Part shown: piece after piece, positions 37,195 to 40,232 of the stretch
Position numbering within the stretch: the first letter of the stretch is position 1
Layout: each line of letters begins with the position of its first letter
Assembly: GCA_028554795.2 (NCBI GenBank)
Contig: CM068827.1
Coordinates: forward strand, 138,266,268 to 138,330,267
DNA: 64,000 bases
Origin: Sinohyriopsis cumingii
Lineage: Eukaryota; Mollusca; Bivalvia; Unionida; Unionidae
Reading direction: 5' to 3'
Program-made: the position numbers and the translations under genes
The notes under the pieces: generated by a model
Seen by the model: only the letters and a program-made list of their open reading frames with translations
What the model was told of the DNA's origin: nothing
Database searches by the model: none

Positions 37195-38810
37195 GGCGGT
37201 TCGTAATCTAACATAAAGTTTATATCACACCAATCCAGTCATCAATACCCAAAAGTGATGGTAAACATAGATTAAATCAGGCCATTTCACAGACTTGAAA
37301 TGACAAAAACGAAGGTATTTTAATATGTAGCCTTTTGGGTCGCTTAATCTGTTTATGTAAGAAAGGTTGTTTTGGCATGAGACAGACAGACAGACAGATT
37401 GCCTAACGAACTATCTTCGCAATCTCTTTTAGACATATATCTGATTAAAGAAATGGGGCAGCCAATATTAATTACTCTATGGATATGTTTATTTTCTGGA
37501 TGGAGAGAATATATAGAATACTATGGAAATAATACATTGAATCATAATACACATGGAGACAATACATTGAATCCTTGCATCCATGAATATAATGCATTGA
37601 ATCGTAATACCCATAGAAATAATGCATTGAATCGTAATACCCATAGAAATAATGCATTGAATCGTAATACCCATGGAAATAATACATTGAATCATAATAC
37701 TCATAATATGCATTTAATCCAAATGCCCATGAGAGAAGCAATTGAATCCATATACCCATGGAGAGAATTCATTGAATCTATATACCCATGGAGAGAATTC
37801 ATTGAATCCTTATACCCATGGAGAGAATTCATTGAATCCTTAAACCCATGGAGAGAATTCATTAAATCCTTATACCCATGGAGAGAATTCATTGAATCCA
37901 TATACCCATGGAGAGAATTCATTGAATCCTTAAACCCATGGAGAGAATTCATTGAATCCTTATACCCATGGAGAGAATTCATTGAATCCATATACCCATG
38001 GAGAGAATTCATTGAATCCATATACCCATGGAGAGAATTCATTGAATCCTTAAACCCATGGAGAGAATTCATTGAATCCTTAAACCCATGGAGAGAATTC
38101 ATTGAATCCATATACCCATGGAGAGAATTCATTGAATCCTTAAACCCATGGAGAGAATTCATTGAATCTATATACCCATGGAGAGAATTCATTGAATCCA
38201 TATACCCATGGAGAGAATTCATTGAATCCTTAAACCCATGGAGAGAATTCATTAAATCCTTATACCCATGGAGAGAATTCATTGAATCCATATACCCATG
38301 GAGAGAATTCATTGAATCCATATACCCATGGAGAGAATTCATTGAATCCATATACCCATGGAGAGAATTCATCGAATCCTTATACCCATGGAGAGAATTC
38401 ATCGAATCCTTATACCCATGGAGAAAATTCATTGAATCCTTATACCCATGGAGAGAATTCATTAAATCCTTATACCCATGGAGAGAAGAGATTGAATCCA
38501 TATAACCATCGAGAGAAGAGACTGAATCCATATAACCATGGAAATAATACAATGAATCCTAAAACCCACGGAAATTATACACTGAATCCTGATATTGATG
38601 ATATACATTTATTGTTATTTATCCAATTGTTTGTCTTAATATTTGCCCTTGTTTTCTCCTAAGTTTGTTAACGAAAAACGCAGTAACTTTGTTACCTCTC
38701 ATTTTCAGCGATTCCGCGACTGTAAGTTGCACGTTCCCATCCACAATCTGCCCGGGGTAGAACACCCTGCTGGCATTGTTAAAAATGATGACTACGCTGT
38801 CTTTCCCCAT
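9603..38810 (-). CDS. ARRDC: Alpha-arrestin (arrestin domain-containing protein), 7 exons, 392 aa
   Basis: Exons on the minus strand: 38696-38810, 36693-36827, 35941-36164, 34793-34975, 34142-34324, 13210-13387 and 9603-9763. Phases are 1,1,0,0,0,1, all introns are GT-AG, and the coding sum is 1179 bp. Arrestin-N covers about residues 5-155 (FYPGQIVDGNVQL, ANVRWTE, YSNHESYFN, LPQGVYNYPFKFQLP) and arrestin-C about 170-310 (GPIRANI, GYVPGEAIKFRAEI, VPPVPPSFLIGCKIID, VDPSGPSFDLYVPMEVTIG). Alpha-arrestins are membrane-trafficking adaptors that usually recruit NEDD4-type ubiquitin ligases through C-terminal PPxY motifs. Here the tail has only FAPVYTYYNW and no canonical PPxY. The gene looks whole although intron 5 holds a 20-kb Polinton. 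The start Met gives the usual family N terminus length. Confidence 0.9.
9764..13209 (-). other. ARRDC: ARRDC intron 6 (3.4 kb)
   Basis: Donor GTAAGT, acceptor ATATTCCAG. AT-rich, with no recognisable exon, RNA gene or clear transposon. The scattered short open frames look like chance. Confidence 0.7.
13210..13387 (-). CDS. ARRDC: ARRDC exon 6 (end of arrestin-C)
   Basis: After acceptor TTTATTTCAG it reads IIVDPSGPSFDLYVPMEVTI then GSIPLVTVAQMYGIP. This is the strand pair ending the arrestin-C fold (SFDL then (I/V)-x-(I/V)-G-(S/T)-IPL). The consensus donor GTAAGT follows codon fragment C. Confidence 0.9.
13388..14148 (-). other. ARRDC: ARRDC intron 5, part downstream of element A
   Basis: Remaining intron between element A and exon 6, about 760 bp. 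A 76-residue open frame at 13433-13663 has no recognisable domain and is not called. GTTAGGGTT near 14031 is a short telomere-like match, probably chance. Confidence 0.6.
14149..14154. repeat. Target-site duplication of element A, left copy
   Basis: CCTGTC, identical to 34103-34108. Six-base duplications are the known footprint of Polinton/Maverick integrases. Confidence 0.93.
14155..14510. repeat. Element A left terminal inverted repeat
   Basis: It matches 33694-34102 in inverse orientation, nearly identical over the first 100 bases. The outer part is an array of about five degenerate 45-50 bp subrepeats (core TATAGCCTCAAGGGAATTTA then ACATGG). The inner part is an A/T run, then GGGTAGGCAATCGAA and a histone-type stem-loop. 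Confidence 0.92.
14463..14909 (-). CDS. Element A: terminal coiled-coil protein, 148 aa
   Basis: Starts MASNHLNKMQTLQDVLDNLG; residues 60-135 are almost pure Glu/Lys/Arg heptads, so a long charged coiled coil. No known family. It is the outermost gene and occupies the place of 60409-61069 in element B. Its open frame runs through the histone-type stem-loop, giving a QRPFSG-containing end in both elements. The ATG is preceded by the shared upstream promoter element at 14961-14986. A real but fast-evolving accessory gene seems likely. Confidence 0.55.
   Translation of the reverse strand: MASNHLNKMQTLQDVLDNLGMMEQMLVRLNEDHYSYSPHRVKMEINNLRKAKDMISGVMKEIKEEKEDEEERIRIREWNEKIEKEEENEKRKKEEEEKKKEEEEKKKERKEEKECRRENKKLVEKKKKLEAEENQRPFSGHPHFSKRE
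14488..14503 (-). terminator. Histone-type 3' stem-loop (imperfect copy)
   Basis: On the minus strand: AAAGG, CCC TTTT CAGG, CCACCCAC, with CTCGAAAAGAGA following as the downstream purine element. It is the least perfect of the ten copies in the two elements. Confidence 0.6.
14910..15360 (-). promoter_or_regulatory. Element A: promoter and intergenic repeats of terminal gene
   Basis: Holds two copies of the upstream element (AGCGCGGACGTGAAGG then AAAACATCCC) at 14961-14986 and 15031-15056. Then come repeated motifs CTACTATCCACA(C/T)A and GTACGTGAGCG(T/C)TTAC, each present two or more times in 15066-15290. The repeated motifs may be binding sites for an element-encoded factor or replication iterons. 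Confidence 0.5.
15402..15417 (-). terminator. Histone-type 3' stem-loop
   Basis: Minus strand AGCCCT-TTTA-AGGGCT followed by ACCCA, then TCTAGAAAAGAAAT as the purine-rich downstream element. It lies about 30 nt after the stop of 15447-15773. Confidence 0.75.
15447..15773 (-). CDS. Element A: small coiled-coil protein, 108 aa
   Basis: Helical N-terminal half (MNTRISKLLELQMHLEYVRR, LLNELAAEAIV), then a Glu/Arg/Lys heptad run to about residue 60. The tail has Trp residues and a Cys pair (CVCGARPGRC). No family recognised. The counterpart in B is at 59757-60074. A TATA-like ACTATAAA and the shared upstream element (15821-15846) precede it. The initiator may be either of two Mets five residues apart; the second matches the B copy. 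Confidence 0.6.
   Translation of the reverse strand: MINTRMNTRISKLLELQMHLEYVRRLLNELAAEAIVEEERIKKEEEERRQREEEEKKIGERMAYKIPETEDWGDEANHPPSALPVKQVNWKDWSRRCVCGARPGRCQH
15774..16190 (-). promoter_or_regulatory. Element A: promoter and repeats of the 108-aa gene
   Basis: TATA-type ACTATAAA at about 15810-15817 lies directly next to AGCGCGGACGTGAAGG then AAAACATCCC (15821-15846). A partial second copy is at 15893, followed by CTACT(A/C)TCC(A/C)CAC repeats and ACGTACGT(T/G)AGC. Same layout as 14910-15360. Confidence 0.55.
16221..16236 (-). terminator. Histone-type 3' stem-loop
   Basis: Minus strand AGCCCT-TCTC-AGGGCT then ACCCA and TCTAGAAAAGAAAT. It lies 26 nt after the stop of 16262-16636. Confidence 0.75.
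16262..16636 (-). CDS. Element A: polyglutamine coiled-coil protein, about 125 aa
   Basis: Starts MCSRLAKLNEAYVNLHRVRH; helical and acidic, with a 17-residue Gln run near residue 80 and a very basic C terminus (RRSRPIVRKSILRGRRILRN). The frame is open further upstream, but that stretch contains the shared promoter element (16703-16728), so the internal Met at 16636 is preferred. Counterpart in B at 58935. Function unknown; it may bind nucleic acid through the basic tail. Confidence 0.6.
   Translation of the reverse strand: MCSRLAKLNEAYVNLHRVRHSLIPKAEEIENVRMLKVTKDLIEELFREEVNREKEEWTEKYRLQRQQQQQQQQQQQQQQQQQEPEPDRGFVDCRIDTKEFFFSFRRSRPIVRKSILRGRRILRN
16637..16972 (-). other. Element A: promoter of polyQ gene and 3' end of protease gene
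   Basis: Upstream element AGCGCGGACGTGAAGG / AAAACATCCC at 16703-16728. Then comes an AT-rich 3' flank of the protease gene with an AATAAA (minus strand) at 16858-16863. No further gene. Confidence 0.55.
16858..16863 (-). terminator. Element A: poly(A) signal after the protease gene
   Basis: AATAAA on the minus strand, about 110 bp after the protease stop. Conserved at 58711-58716 in element B. No histone-type stem-loop is found here. Confidence 0.6.
16973..17533 (-). CDS. PRO: Element A: adenain-like maturation protease, 186 aa
   Basis: Family C5-like cysteine protease that processes capsid precursors. Visible signatures in order: LPGTHWVAVYF (His strand), CVEYFDSYGLPPLEDDI (acidic residue of the triad), and LVCGQYCVYFLHHRSLGYS (Gln oxyanion and Cys nucleophile). 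The order His-Asp/Glu-Gln-Cys and the length are typical of Polinton proteases. It follows the small Cys protein gene and is the last gene before the coiled-coil cassettes. This frame looks whole. Confidence 0.88.
   Translation of the reverse strand: MDTWELFYLLNHSSYTSSWNPVVCAKDELPHRKPQNHLAYVINTDESHLPGTHWVAVYFPQEGCVEYFDSYGLPPLEDDIIDFMRRNAQTTRFNNVKLQGTDSLVCGQYCVYFLHHRSLGYSLEHLVTHFDPRSSSRNDVKADRWFCDHYAYLLSLTRKRSVHQWPNDFQQWKSQFHSQCCQPCLK
17579..18036 (-). pseudogene. Element A: small CYGC-x-HPSQ protein, fossil
   Basis: Encodes CYGCQNDHPSQIQHDKCLML in an acidic helical context. This Cys/His cluster, which may bind a metal, I recall from small proteins next to capsid genes in cnidarian and mollusc Polintons. 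Role unknown. Broken here; see 57539-58018 for the B copy. Confidence 0.65.
18042..19363 (-). pseudogene. MCP: Element A: major capsid protein, fossil
   Basis: Collinear with the 440-residue capsid gene of B (56211-57533): the same N terminus with a CACSKSELDLFAMPP segment, EDYIDLNSSYLYLKVKV and DLYLNNKLVSSSMDTYPYR, and the same C end (EINSLREVILDY). Double-jelly-roll hexon-like protein that builds the icosahedral shell. Broken in several places. Confidence 0.88.
19375..19800 (-). CDS. Element A: pVI-like minor virion protein, 141 aa
   Basis: Begins MYPVYRGVARQRGHGLGDML then KSAFRSVAPIL. This is the YRG-x-x-x-QRGHGLG start common to Polinton minor virion proteins, with an amphipathic helix next to it. 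The C-terminal half is very basic (GRKRRRRKHPF), suggesting DNA contact. Located between penton and major capsid genes as in other Polintons. Whole frame. Confidence 0.75.
   Translation of the reverse strand: MYPVYRGVARQRGHGLGDMLKSAFRSVAPILKPMVTRGLHALKDAALTHGKEFLQNVIIDKQNPKGAFLRAGKNVLLQTGKDLLSRRETPINALHATESGIQQGQGRKRRRRKHPFTRLHTSKARNSKKRKTVRDLDVFDY
19804..20736 (-). CDS. Element A: penton-like minor capsid protein, 310 aa
   Basis: Starts MSHTNQFYLTLPSDSSMEVF then PNNTLCCYTAKLP, the Polinton penton (minor capsid, single jelly-roll) start. Other family marks are WEVALVEI-like CEVALVEIIHP, LMFVYSDVVEYNMV, PLLRVIPF, and the C end KGKVTVKLHFRKRF. It forms the capsid five-fold vertices. Its ATG overlaps the end of the membrane-protein gene. 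Whole frame. Confidence 0.82.
   Translation of the reverse strand: MSHTNQFYLTLPSDSSMEVFPNNTLCCYTAKLPQAIPIHHEAHCEVALVEIIHPTEVLNVLPNQNLFSVEVHDEQMQQYLNTHVKYDHKIYNPETQKTTYRLIIPPGYYFSGQHLVSTISSRFNVVFLKALESVRKSVTLEHHKVARRFLMKFPEGHKMLSFLFCPELFDMLGGDMDMRMAMMKKNELPVISDNDSFSKFFRTPVELIQELNLMFVYSDVVEYNMVRNTSVPLLRVIPFKVDSATLADEEGGNTYHVHREFVHPHYLPVSKSYLDTVNIAIKGDLGQNIPFTKGKVTVKLHFRKRFSHDS
20733..21134 (-). CDS. Element A: two-segment membrane protein, about 133 aa
   Basis: Two hydrophobic stretches: IVFFCQIFVVYCVIGAAIAN, then LWTILLSSCIGYLLPNPFLK. The pairing VFFCQ...LWTxLLSSCxGYxLPxPxxK I recall from one small protein of many Polintons; its role is unknown (perhaps a virion or entry membrane protein). 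The Ser/Thr/Asn-rich ends are soluble. The first ATG in frame is at 21134. The gene overlaps the penton start. Whole frame. Confidence 0.75.
   Translation of the reverse strand: MSFHTDAATSTTPSPSSSLQDLQKQPLWVWCGERVPKTQIVFFCQIFVVYCVIGAAIANLSLQQLWTILLSSCIGYLLPNPFLKFSSNGNHGNLVSSASASHHLNNKNNNPILGGDTPLTSSNPSDSHRTLEL
21140..22249 (-). pseudogene. INT: Element A: retroviral-type integrase with chromodomain, fossil
   Basis: Collinear with the 369-residue integrase of B (53572-54681): H-H-C-like N-terminal region, RVE catalytic core and C-terminal chromodomain (YDIESILERR, VRWKGYPPSFDSWI). Broken, with a few breaks. The intact target duplication around A shows an integrase of this type acted at insertion. 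Confidence 0.9.
22266..22916 (-). pseudogene. Element A: Ser/Pro/Thr-rich protein of the LVPYxRW type, fossil
   Basis: The N-terminal region is collinear with 52855 in B (LVPYKRWMEYHRWQEQR); then a helix (LQHELQSLMDRQDLSETEK), a long Pro/Ser/Thr/Lys-rich linker with direct repeats KTEVKTEV, and a C end in EWVPY. Genes starting with (L/V)-V-P-Y-x-x-(W/Y) sit next to pX in many Polintons; I know no function. Broken. Confidence 0.55.
22966..23370 (-). CDS. Element A: pX-like membrane-active virion protein, 134 aa
   Basis: A basic N terminus is followed by KEVIDTVCECCLNVLKGTIP (a conserved Cys cluster), then LVQRGGILPLLLGPLLKGVL and GTMLGGLVG. The Q-R-G-G site followed by a hydrophobic Gly/Leu segment is the typical maturation site and membrane-active peptide of this family. 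It lies between the core-protein and LVPYxRW genes, as in other Polintons. Whole frame. Confidence 0.75.
   Translation of the reverse strand: MSPSRKHPSSKHPQGKKRKGLPPRLVKHGDMLSVLSKASPPLRKKLIQSASKEVIDTVCECCLNVLKGTIPLSKHQKQCLGKHSHVLRQMVQKKIPIRQKKKMLVQRGGILPLLLGPLLKGVLGTMLGGLVGAR
23429..24375 (-). pseudogene. Element A: Lys/Arg/Ser/Pro-rich DNA-condensing core protein, fossil
   Basis: The N-terminal 90 residues are a folded-looking domain (ALYGISRE, LLQGIIQIPHQTKRFFDR, KQIILKPGGSGTLGGVIIRS). A long tail follows with KKKSPQKK-type repeats and TSPVAGPS / SPLMTPRT repeats, resembling histone H1 or adenovirus core proteins. The G-G in KPGGSGTLGG is a possible protease site. Probably packages the genome. 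Broken. Confidence 0.6.
24437..25165 (-). CDS. ATP: Element A: packaging ATPase (FtsK/HerA, A32-like), 242 aa
   Basis: Walker A GPSGSGKT at residues 41-48 after HPFNMLIA; Walker B LVIFDDML near 110; a downstream sensor region VVYITQNLFQQ. This is the order of the A32-type genome-packaging ATPases of Polintons, virophages and large DNA viruses. It pumps DNA into the capsid. Length is normal. It has its own upstream region, and an AATAAA of the next gene lies 71 bp from its start. Whole frame. Confidence 0.9.
   Translation of the reverse strand: MATSAVSAPSSSTVKVIDEHLDRATWEALYLRHPFNMLIAGPSGSGKTEFVKRLIEHKHHLIDRPPQRIVWCYKEWQSAYSLLRESQGDSIVFVEGIPKEDDGIVFDSRQTHLVIFDDMLGEDEEEIKLWFTRKGHHRNASVVYITQNLFQQSKAHRTISLNALYVVLFKSPRDKSQVQVLSKQLGTPWLTQAYDDATQTPHAYLLVDLKPTTPDDLRFRTHLFHHWGQDRGPVLYTSSSST
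25236..25241 (-). terminator. Element A: poly(A) signal after the tail-anchored gene
   Basis: AATAAA on the minus strand, just after the tail-anchored gene and before the ATPase promoter. Conserved at 50265-50270 in element B. Confidence 0.55.
25249..25973 (-). pseudogene. Element A: tail-anchored helical protein, possibly Bcl-2-like, fossil
   Basis: The N-terminal part reads VIQQIPWKELNDHIQTVDHY and LYPFNLGRHIVCVLVTCFLG. The FNLGRHIV stretch resembles the BH1 motif (N-W-G-R-I-V) of Bcl-2 proteins. Further on are all-helical segments and at the end a single hydrophobic segment (CLLSLYLSLWLLCIFVF), as in tail-anchored Bcl-2 proteins. The Bcl-2 call is an inference from one motif plus topology. 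The gene overlaps the end of the F-box-like gene by 56 bp. Broken. Confidence 0.35.
25918..26436 (-). CDS. Element A: F-box-like protein 2, 172 aa
   Basis: Starts MDTLLENIRALPVELRERIY then RELVKIQVKRK. LPVELRERIYRELV resembles the first helices of an F-box (LPxEL-x-x-x-I-x-x-x-L). The rest is helical with Tyr/His-rich blocks, and no known domain. It is a paralogue of the gene at 26449-26904, in tandem, with nearly the same first 40 residues. An F-box protein would target host proteins to an SCF ubiquitin ligase; this is inference. Whole frame. Confidence 0.6.
   Translation of the reverse strand: MDTLLENIRALPVELRERIYRELVKIQVKRKEQLHPLRHQIFNHWYLNGIRELIRQKLFQWSDLVQYFHDPDDPRVDYLGYFEIHLQQYIEEDKVKDYRHILRGIYLAEEETSKRSLTFRLQYATFKFPAGKRRSLARKYVYSFRNKETIKTGCHATTFITCNPTDSVEGTQ
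26449..26904 (-). CDS. Element A: F-box-like protein 1, 151 aa
   Basis: Paralogue of 25918-26436, 12 bp away. It shares ENIRALPVELRE-x-IYRELVKIQVKRKEQLHPLRH, then diverges (FHWTDIGQQPPGFKKDW). Same F-box-like start. Tandem duplication with divergence suggests different targets. Whole frame. Confidence 0.6.
   Translation of the reverse strand: MDTLYENIRALPVELRELIYRELVKIQVKRKEQLHPLRHRCLNHWYLNAIKGLIQLKVFHWTDIGQQPPGFKKDWFAIDDSIFYNVNVLHRIPEEELTNYRHLLHNVNLVKEETSERIVMCKLVTKRFRFDNELKLCLCKQYISCVRQKRI
26927..27670 (-). CDS. Element A: IAP-like protein with C-terminal BIR domain, 247 aa
   Basis: Residues about 170-243 form a BIR domain: GLFYLGEGDKVKCFSCGVSL, then RHWEPQDSAYVEHARW and SPNCHYL, with spacing C-x2-C-x16-H-x6-C exactly as in inhibitor-of-apoptosis proteins. 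The N-terminal part has a Cys-rich cluster (CPEGNCDCPCGYHCNC, CDCEPC) and repeats of DAVR. No RING finger follows. BIR proteins bind caspases or IAP antagonists, so the likely role is to keep the host cell alive. It sits just after the polymerase gene. Whole frame. Confidence 0.85.
   Translation of the reverse strand: MNTLNETSFQFGDCKKVVSSSSVTNTGWIRPRHCDGKCPEGNCDCPCGYHCNCVTEFADECDCEPCDGYDAVRCDLSDAVKHHGNFVLTTPIMESDAVRVKPEGCESDATRPLGHFTGFRFKGECRPSRLPPYGCHPALSKLLFMSPNPHRNEPVKDEYSFPVRLSEYCDVENRLQSFKGKWSKYLGGPTPEELARAGLFYLGEGDKVKCFSCGVSLRHWEPQDSAYVEHARWSPNCHYLPLVGPRH
27703..31749 (-). pseudogene. POLB: Element A: protein-primed family B DNA polymerase, fossil
   Basis: A 1131-residue frame and an upstream N-terminal frame. 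Motifs: 3'-5' exonuclease I FFDFE, exonuclease II HNFSGYDGQF, exonuclease III YCRSDVDIL; polymerase [35 protein letters not shown] Cys/His-rich region resembling zinc fingers precedes the exonuclease domain. Protein-primed polymerases of this type replicate the linear Polinton genome. It faces the zinc-knuckle gene across a short divergent promoter. Broken, but only slightly. Confidence 0.93.
31750..31883. promoter_or_regulatory. Element A: divergent promoter POLB / zinc-knuckle gene
   Basis: Strong TATA box TATATAAAAG at 31821-31830 for the + gene; TATAAATT at about 31797-31804 on the minus strand for the polymerase gene. The same pair occurs at 44126-44259 in B. Confidence 0.65.
31884..32349 (+). 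pseudogene. Element A: CCHC zinc-knuckle protein, fossil
   Basis: Starts MEETSQIERFIRALRGVIRK. Two retroviral-type zinc knuckles follow: CYICQKKGHWSSEC and CYYCHEKGHWSPDC (C-x2-C-x4-H-x4-C), then an acidic and Lys-rich tail with DSSEEER repeats. Likely a single-stranded nucleic acid binder. It is transcribed away from the polymerase gene. Broken. Confidence 0.75.
32433..32438 (+). terminator. Element A: poly(A) signal of the zinc-knuckle gene
   Basis: AATAAA about 85 bp after the stop, conserved at 43603-43608 in B. Confidence 0.6.
32604..32619 (-). terminator. Histone-type 3' stem-loop
   Basis: Minus strand: CCAAA, GGCCCT-TTTC-AGGGCC, ACCCAC, then TCTCGAAAAGAAAT. It lies 28 nt after the stop of 32647-33225. 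It matches the metazoan histone stem-loop consensus in both stem and flanks. Confidence 0.85.
32647..33225 (-). CDS. Element A: Gln/Glu-rich coiled-coil protein, 192 aa
   Basis: Starts MTETQKTIHWGAPAVETAQG; acidic WDFVDFLTSQEFVPEPSSP; a Gln/Glu/Lys coiled coil from about residue 58 to 110; helix LLDILAELRSLKQMYQ; and a basic tail (RPKRIRPSRAKH, GLRQLKLIA). No known family. Transcribed divergently from 33445-33675 and ended by a histone-type stem-loop. Counterpart at 42853-43398. The acidic-aromatic N terminus could act as a transactivation region; that is a guess. Whole frame. Confidence 0.65.
   Translation of the reverse strand: MTETQKTIHWGAPAVETAQGNSDLLSEEVNWDFVDFLTSQEFVPEPSSPSSLPQVENFRQRQKEELEKFIQRQKEAEQAFLLQQQQQQQEEEVRKKQEEEEVAAKKQEGENQTVTILLDILAELRSLKQMYQTSLSRPKRIRPSRAKHVNPVTKPVLPLLVISTKSSSSSTLRSPEVGLGGGKGLRQLKLIA
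33226..33444. promoter_or_regulatory. Element A: divergent promoter with CRE, E-box and two TATA boxes
   Basis: CTATATAG at 33273-33280 serves the minus-strand gene; E-box CACGTG (33283-33288) overlaps the CRE TGACGTCA (33287-33294); TATAAATA at 33393-33400 serves the plus-strand gene, 45 bp before its ATG. All are conserved at 42634-42852 in B. Confidence 0.7.
33445..33675 (+). CDS. Element A: small basic protein, 76 aa
   Basis: Starts MWTTVESSTLVSSMMFRTDM; contains VRSKWTVVDRT and VYIERQGCLKRVLVYG, and ends in an Arg-rich stretch with Cys (RRSLRRRRCDRCHLC). Compact, beta-strand-like pattern, no known family. Counterpart at 42403-42633 with the same length and about 75% identity by eye, which supports a real gene. 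TATA box 45 bp upstream, histone-type stem-loop 25 bp downstream. Confidence 0.65.
   Translation: MWTTVESSTLVSSMMFRTDMLMYVRSKWTVVDRTDTSLWMRRVYIERQGCLKRVLVYGPADRRSLRRRRCDRCHLC
33694..34102. repeat. Element A right terminal inverted repeat
   Basis: Inverse of 14155-14510, with one extra subrepeat of about 50 bp, which makes it longer. Outer end TTTCACTACT. Confidence 0.92.
33700..33715 (+). terminator. Histone-type 3' stem-loop (best copy)
   Basis: CCAAA, GGCCCT-TTTC-AGGGCC, ACCCA, then CTCGAAAAGAGAATGAC as downstream element. It lies 25 nt after the stop of 33445-33675, inside the terminal repeat. Confidence 0.88.
34103..34108. repeat. Target-site duplication of element A, right copy
   Basis: CCTGTC, identical to 14149-14154. 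Confidence 0.93.
34142..34324 (-). CDS. ARRDC: ARRDC exon 5 (arrestin-C core)
   Basis: Acceptor TATATTTCAG, donor GTAGGT. Reads QVHYHARRKTRTVRNVLYAI, then RPHIPAGDTDVWDGYKLHVP and PVPPSFLIGCKIIDIHYYVT, the canonical arrestin-C strand with the LPPS-x-L-x-x-C-x-I-I-x-(V/I)-x-Y signature. 183 bp, phase 0 at both ends. Element A begins 39 bp into the following intron. Confidence 0.9.
34325..34792 (-). other. ARRDC: ARRDC intron 4 with (CT)n(CA)n microsatellite
   Basis: Donor GTTGGT. It holds a compound TC/CA tract at 34696-34764 close to the donor; otherwise AT-rich. Confidence 0.75.
34696..34764. repeat. (TC)n(CA)n compound microsatellite
   Basis: About 12 TC followed by about 22 CA dinucleotides. 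Confidence 0.98.
34793..34975 (-). CDS. ARRDC: ARRDC exon 4 (start of arrestin-C)
   Basis: Reads NGGTIADEKTLCCLCCKSGP, then IRANITTDRLGYVPGEAIKF and RAEITNLSNRQMECSKAQLV. The CC-x-CC-x-SGPI and GYVPGE motifs are diagnostic of alpha-arrestins. Acceptor ATTTTCAG. The donor GTTGGT is chosen over a nearby GTAACT because only it keeps the frame with exon 5. Confidence 0.9.
34976..35940 (-). other. ARRDC: ARRDC intron 3
   Basis: 965 bp, donor GTAAGT, acceptor ATTTTCAG. Nothing else recognised. Confidence 0.75.
35941..36164 (-). CDS. ARRDC: ARRDC exon 3 (arrestin-N, second half)
   Basis: Reads ADHSGDIILPQGVYNYPFKF, QLPLNIPSSYEAVIGRVRYA and VVVTVDKPWAFDLV, then LLDLNKLPNVA. The LPxGxYxxPFxFxLPxxxPSS block is typical of arrestin-N. 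Acceptor ATATTTCAG, donor GTAAGT. Confidence 0.92.
36165..36692 (-). other. ARRDC: ARRDC intron 2 with microsatellites
   Basis: Carries (TA)n at 36179-36251, an ATT-rich tract to 36301 and (CT)n at 36629-36668. No gene inside. Confidence 0.8.
36693..36827 (-). CDS. ARRDC: ARRDC exon 2 (arrestin-N, middle)
   Basis: Reads IRLTFSGDANVRWTERRKTK, NGTTTVVYSNHESYFNTTVH, LVQK. The A-x-V-x-WTE and Y-x-N-x-E-x-YF motifs are typical. Acceptor TTTTTTTAG, donor GTAAAC, phase 1 at both ends. Confidence 0.88.
36828..38695 (-). other. ARRDC: ARRDC intron 1 with AT tract and 30-bp minisatellite
   Basis: 1.87 kb. Holds (AT)n at 37131-37192 and a large 30-bp tandem array (about 37521-38600). No other gene. 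Confidence 0.8.
37521..38600. repeat. 30-bp minisatellite, about 26 good copies plus degenerate flanks
   Basis: Unit GAGAGAATTCATTGAATCCT then TATACCCATG; each unit carries GAATTC and CCATGG. Copies at 37731-38510 are nearly identical. The flanks at 37521-37730 and 38511-38600 hold older variants (AATAATACATTGAATC type). Because 30 is a multiple of three, the array stays open on both strands; these frames are not genes. Confidence 0.97.
38696..38810 (-). CDS. ARRDC: ARRDC exon 1 (start codon)
   Basis: Reads MGKDSVVIIFNNASRVFYPG then QIVDGNVQLTVAESLKMR, the arrestin-N first strands (F-x-N-x-x-x-x-(Y/F)-x-P-G-x-x-(V/I)-x-G). Donor GTAACA after one base of a split Glu codon. Confidence 0.88.
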
Positions 38811-40232
38811 ATCTGCCCGATAGTCAGACTCGATCTCGTAACCAGCTCTTCAATCAGATCATTGAAATATGAGCATCTATTAAAGATGAAAAACTTCAAA
38901 AAGATGATTTTTATTGATCATTATGGCCTACCCAATATAGGTTCGTCTGTTTCTCCGACACAATGCATTGTTTAGTCGCAATTCTATTTGTAGAAATGAC
39001 AAAACTGCTTTTTAATATTGACGAAGAAACATACGATGTATAGTTTATATCTTTCTAACTCCAATACTAATTGTATAATTTGAATATATTGAGAAGGGTT
39101 AGCATTTAACGACAGACTACTCTCTGCGTCAAGCGGGATCATGGTCACTACTGACCGCACAGATTTCTGTTTTTTATACTACTGGTATGTATGTTTATAT
39201 TGTGTTTTGACTGGTCTATTTTAGAAAATTACTTTGATAGATAGATAGATAGATAACACATGTACAATTATATATGCACAAATATATCAATACAAACTGA
39301 TATTTTTGTATACATACATAGAACTGCATAGCAATATACACGATACCAGATATTTAACAAAAGGTACATTTTCAGATGTTGTTTGCAGTGTTTCCTAATA
39401 AATGTATACGAATAGTGGCGCTATTTGATAATAGTGGTAGATTTTTTGTTGTTAAAATGTTCTTTCCTTACAGTTTAAAGTTGAGCAATAGTGATTAAAA
39501 ATGTATTATATATATTTAATAGCAATATGCTGAAATGTATCAGTGCGAGAAAAATGATATCGCCACAGTGGCGATATTACTTTTGGAACTACTTTTTCTC
39601 CATTTTGGAAATATATCTACTCGTGTGCATGTTATTTAAACCCGTATTGCCAGGTGTATGACTATTTCATTCTCATTCTTCTTCTGCTCATTCGCTCTTA
39701 CTCTTTTCATCCCAGGACGTAGAGATCTTAAATTGTATCAGCAATAGACCCTCTAACATACACGCATGCAGTCGCCGTGGTGCCATCACGAAATACCTAA
39801 AACCCAACTCCAAACAGCAAATGTTGACTTCTATTACTTTTCTATGACTTGTTTTCTATTGGAATAACGGAAACTCACAGTGACTGAACCTGTATGACCT
39901 GCTGCGATGTGTTACCCATACAGTATACATGTACTAACACTGTACGGCAACGGGTACACATTTTATAGACGCAAAAGCTCGTGATTATATAGCAATACAG
40001 TTTATTACGCAGCAGTTTTAACACTCATAACAACTGTGTTTGAAAACAATGGGTAGATCGTGCGTTTATAATTGATGATTGCAAACCAAAATCAGGGGAC
40101 AATCTGCTACCGATGTAGACTACAAACTTGCCAATGTCACACAAAAATTATGTTTGAATATAGAAACATACAAAATAAAGAACGAAAATCTTTGCAAGTA
40201 CGTTCACAATCATTAAAATGTGTTGTTCAAAT

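Noticed and set aside
37399-38505. Long open frame with a decapeptide repeat on +, and its mirror on - (37701-38552)
   Set aside because: Product of a 30-bp minisatellite inside ARRDC intron 1; both strands are open for the same arithmetic reason and no conserved protein is seen.
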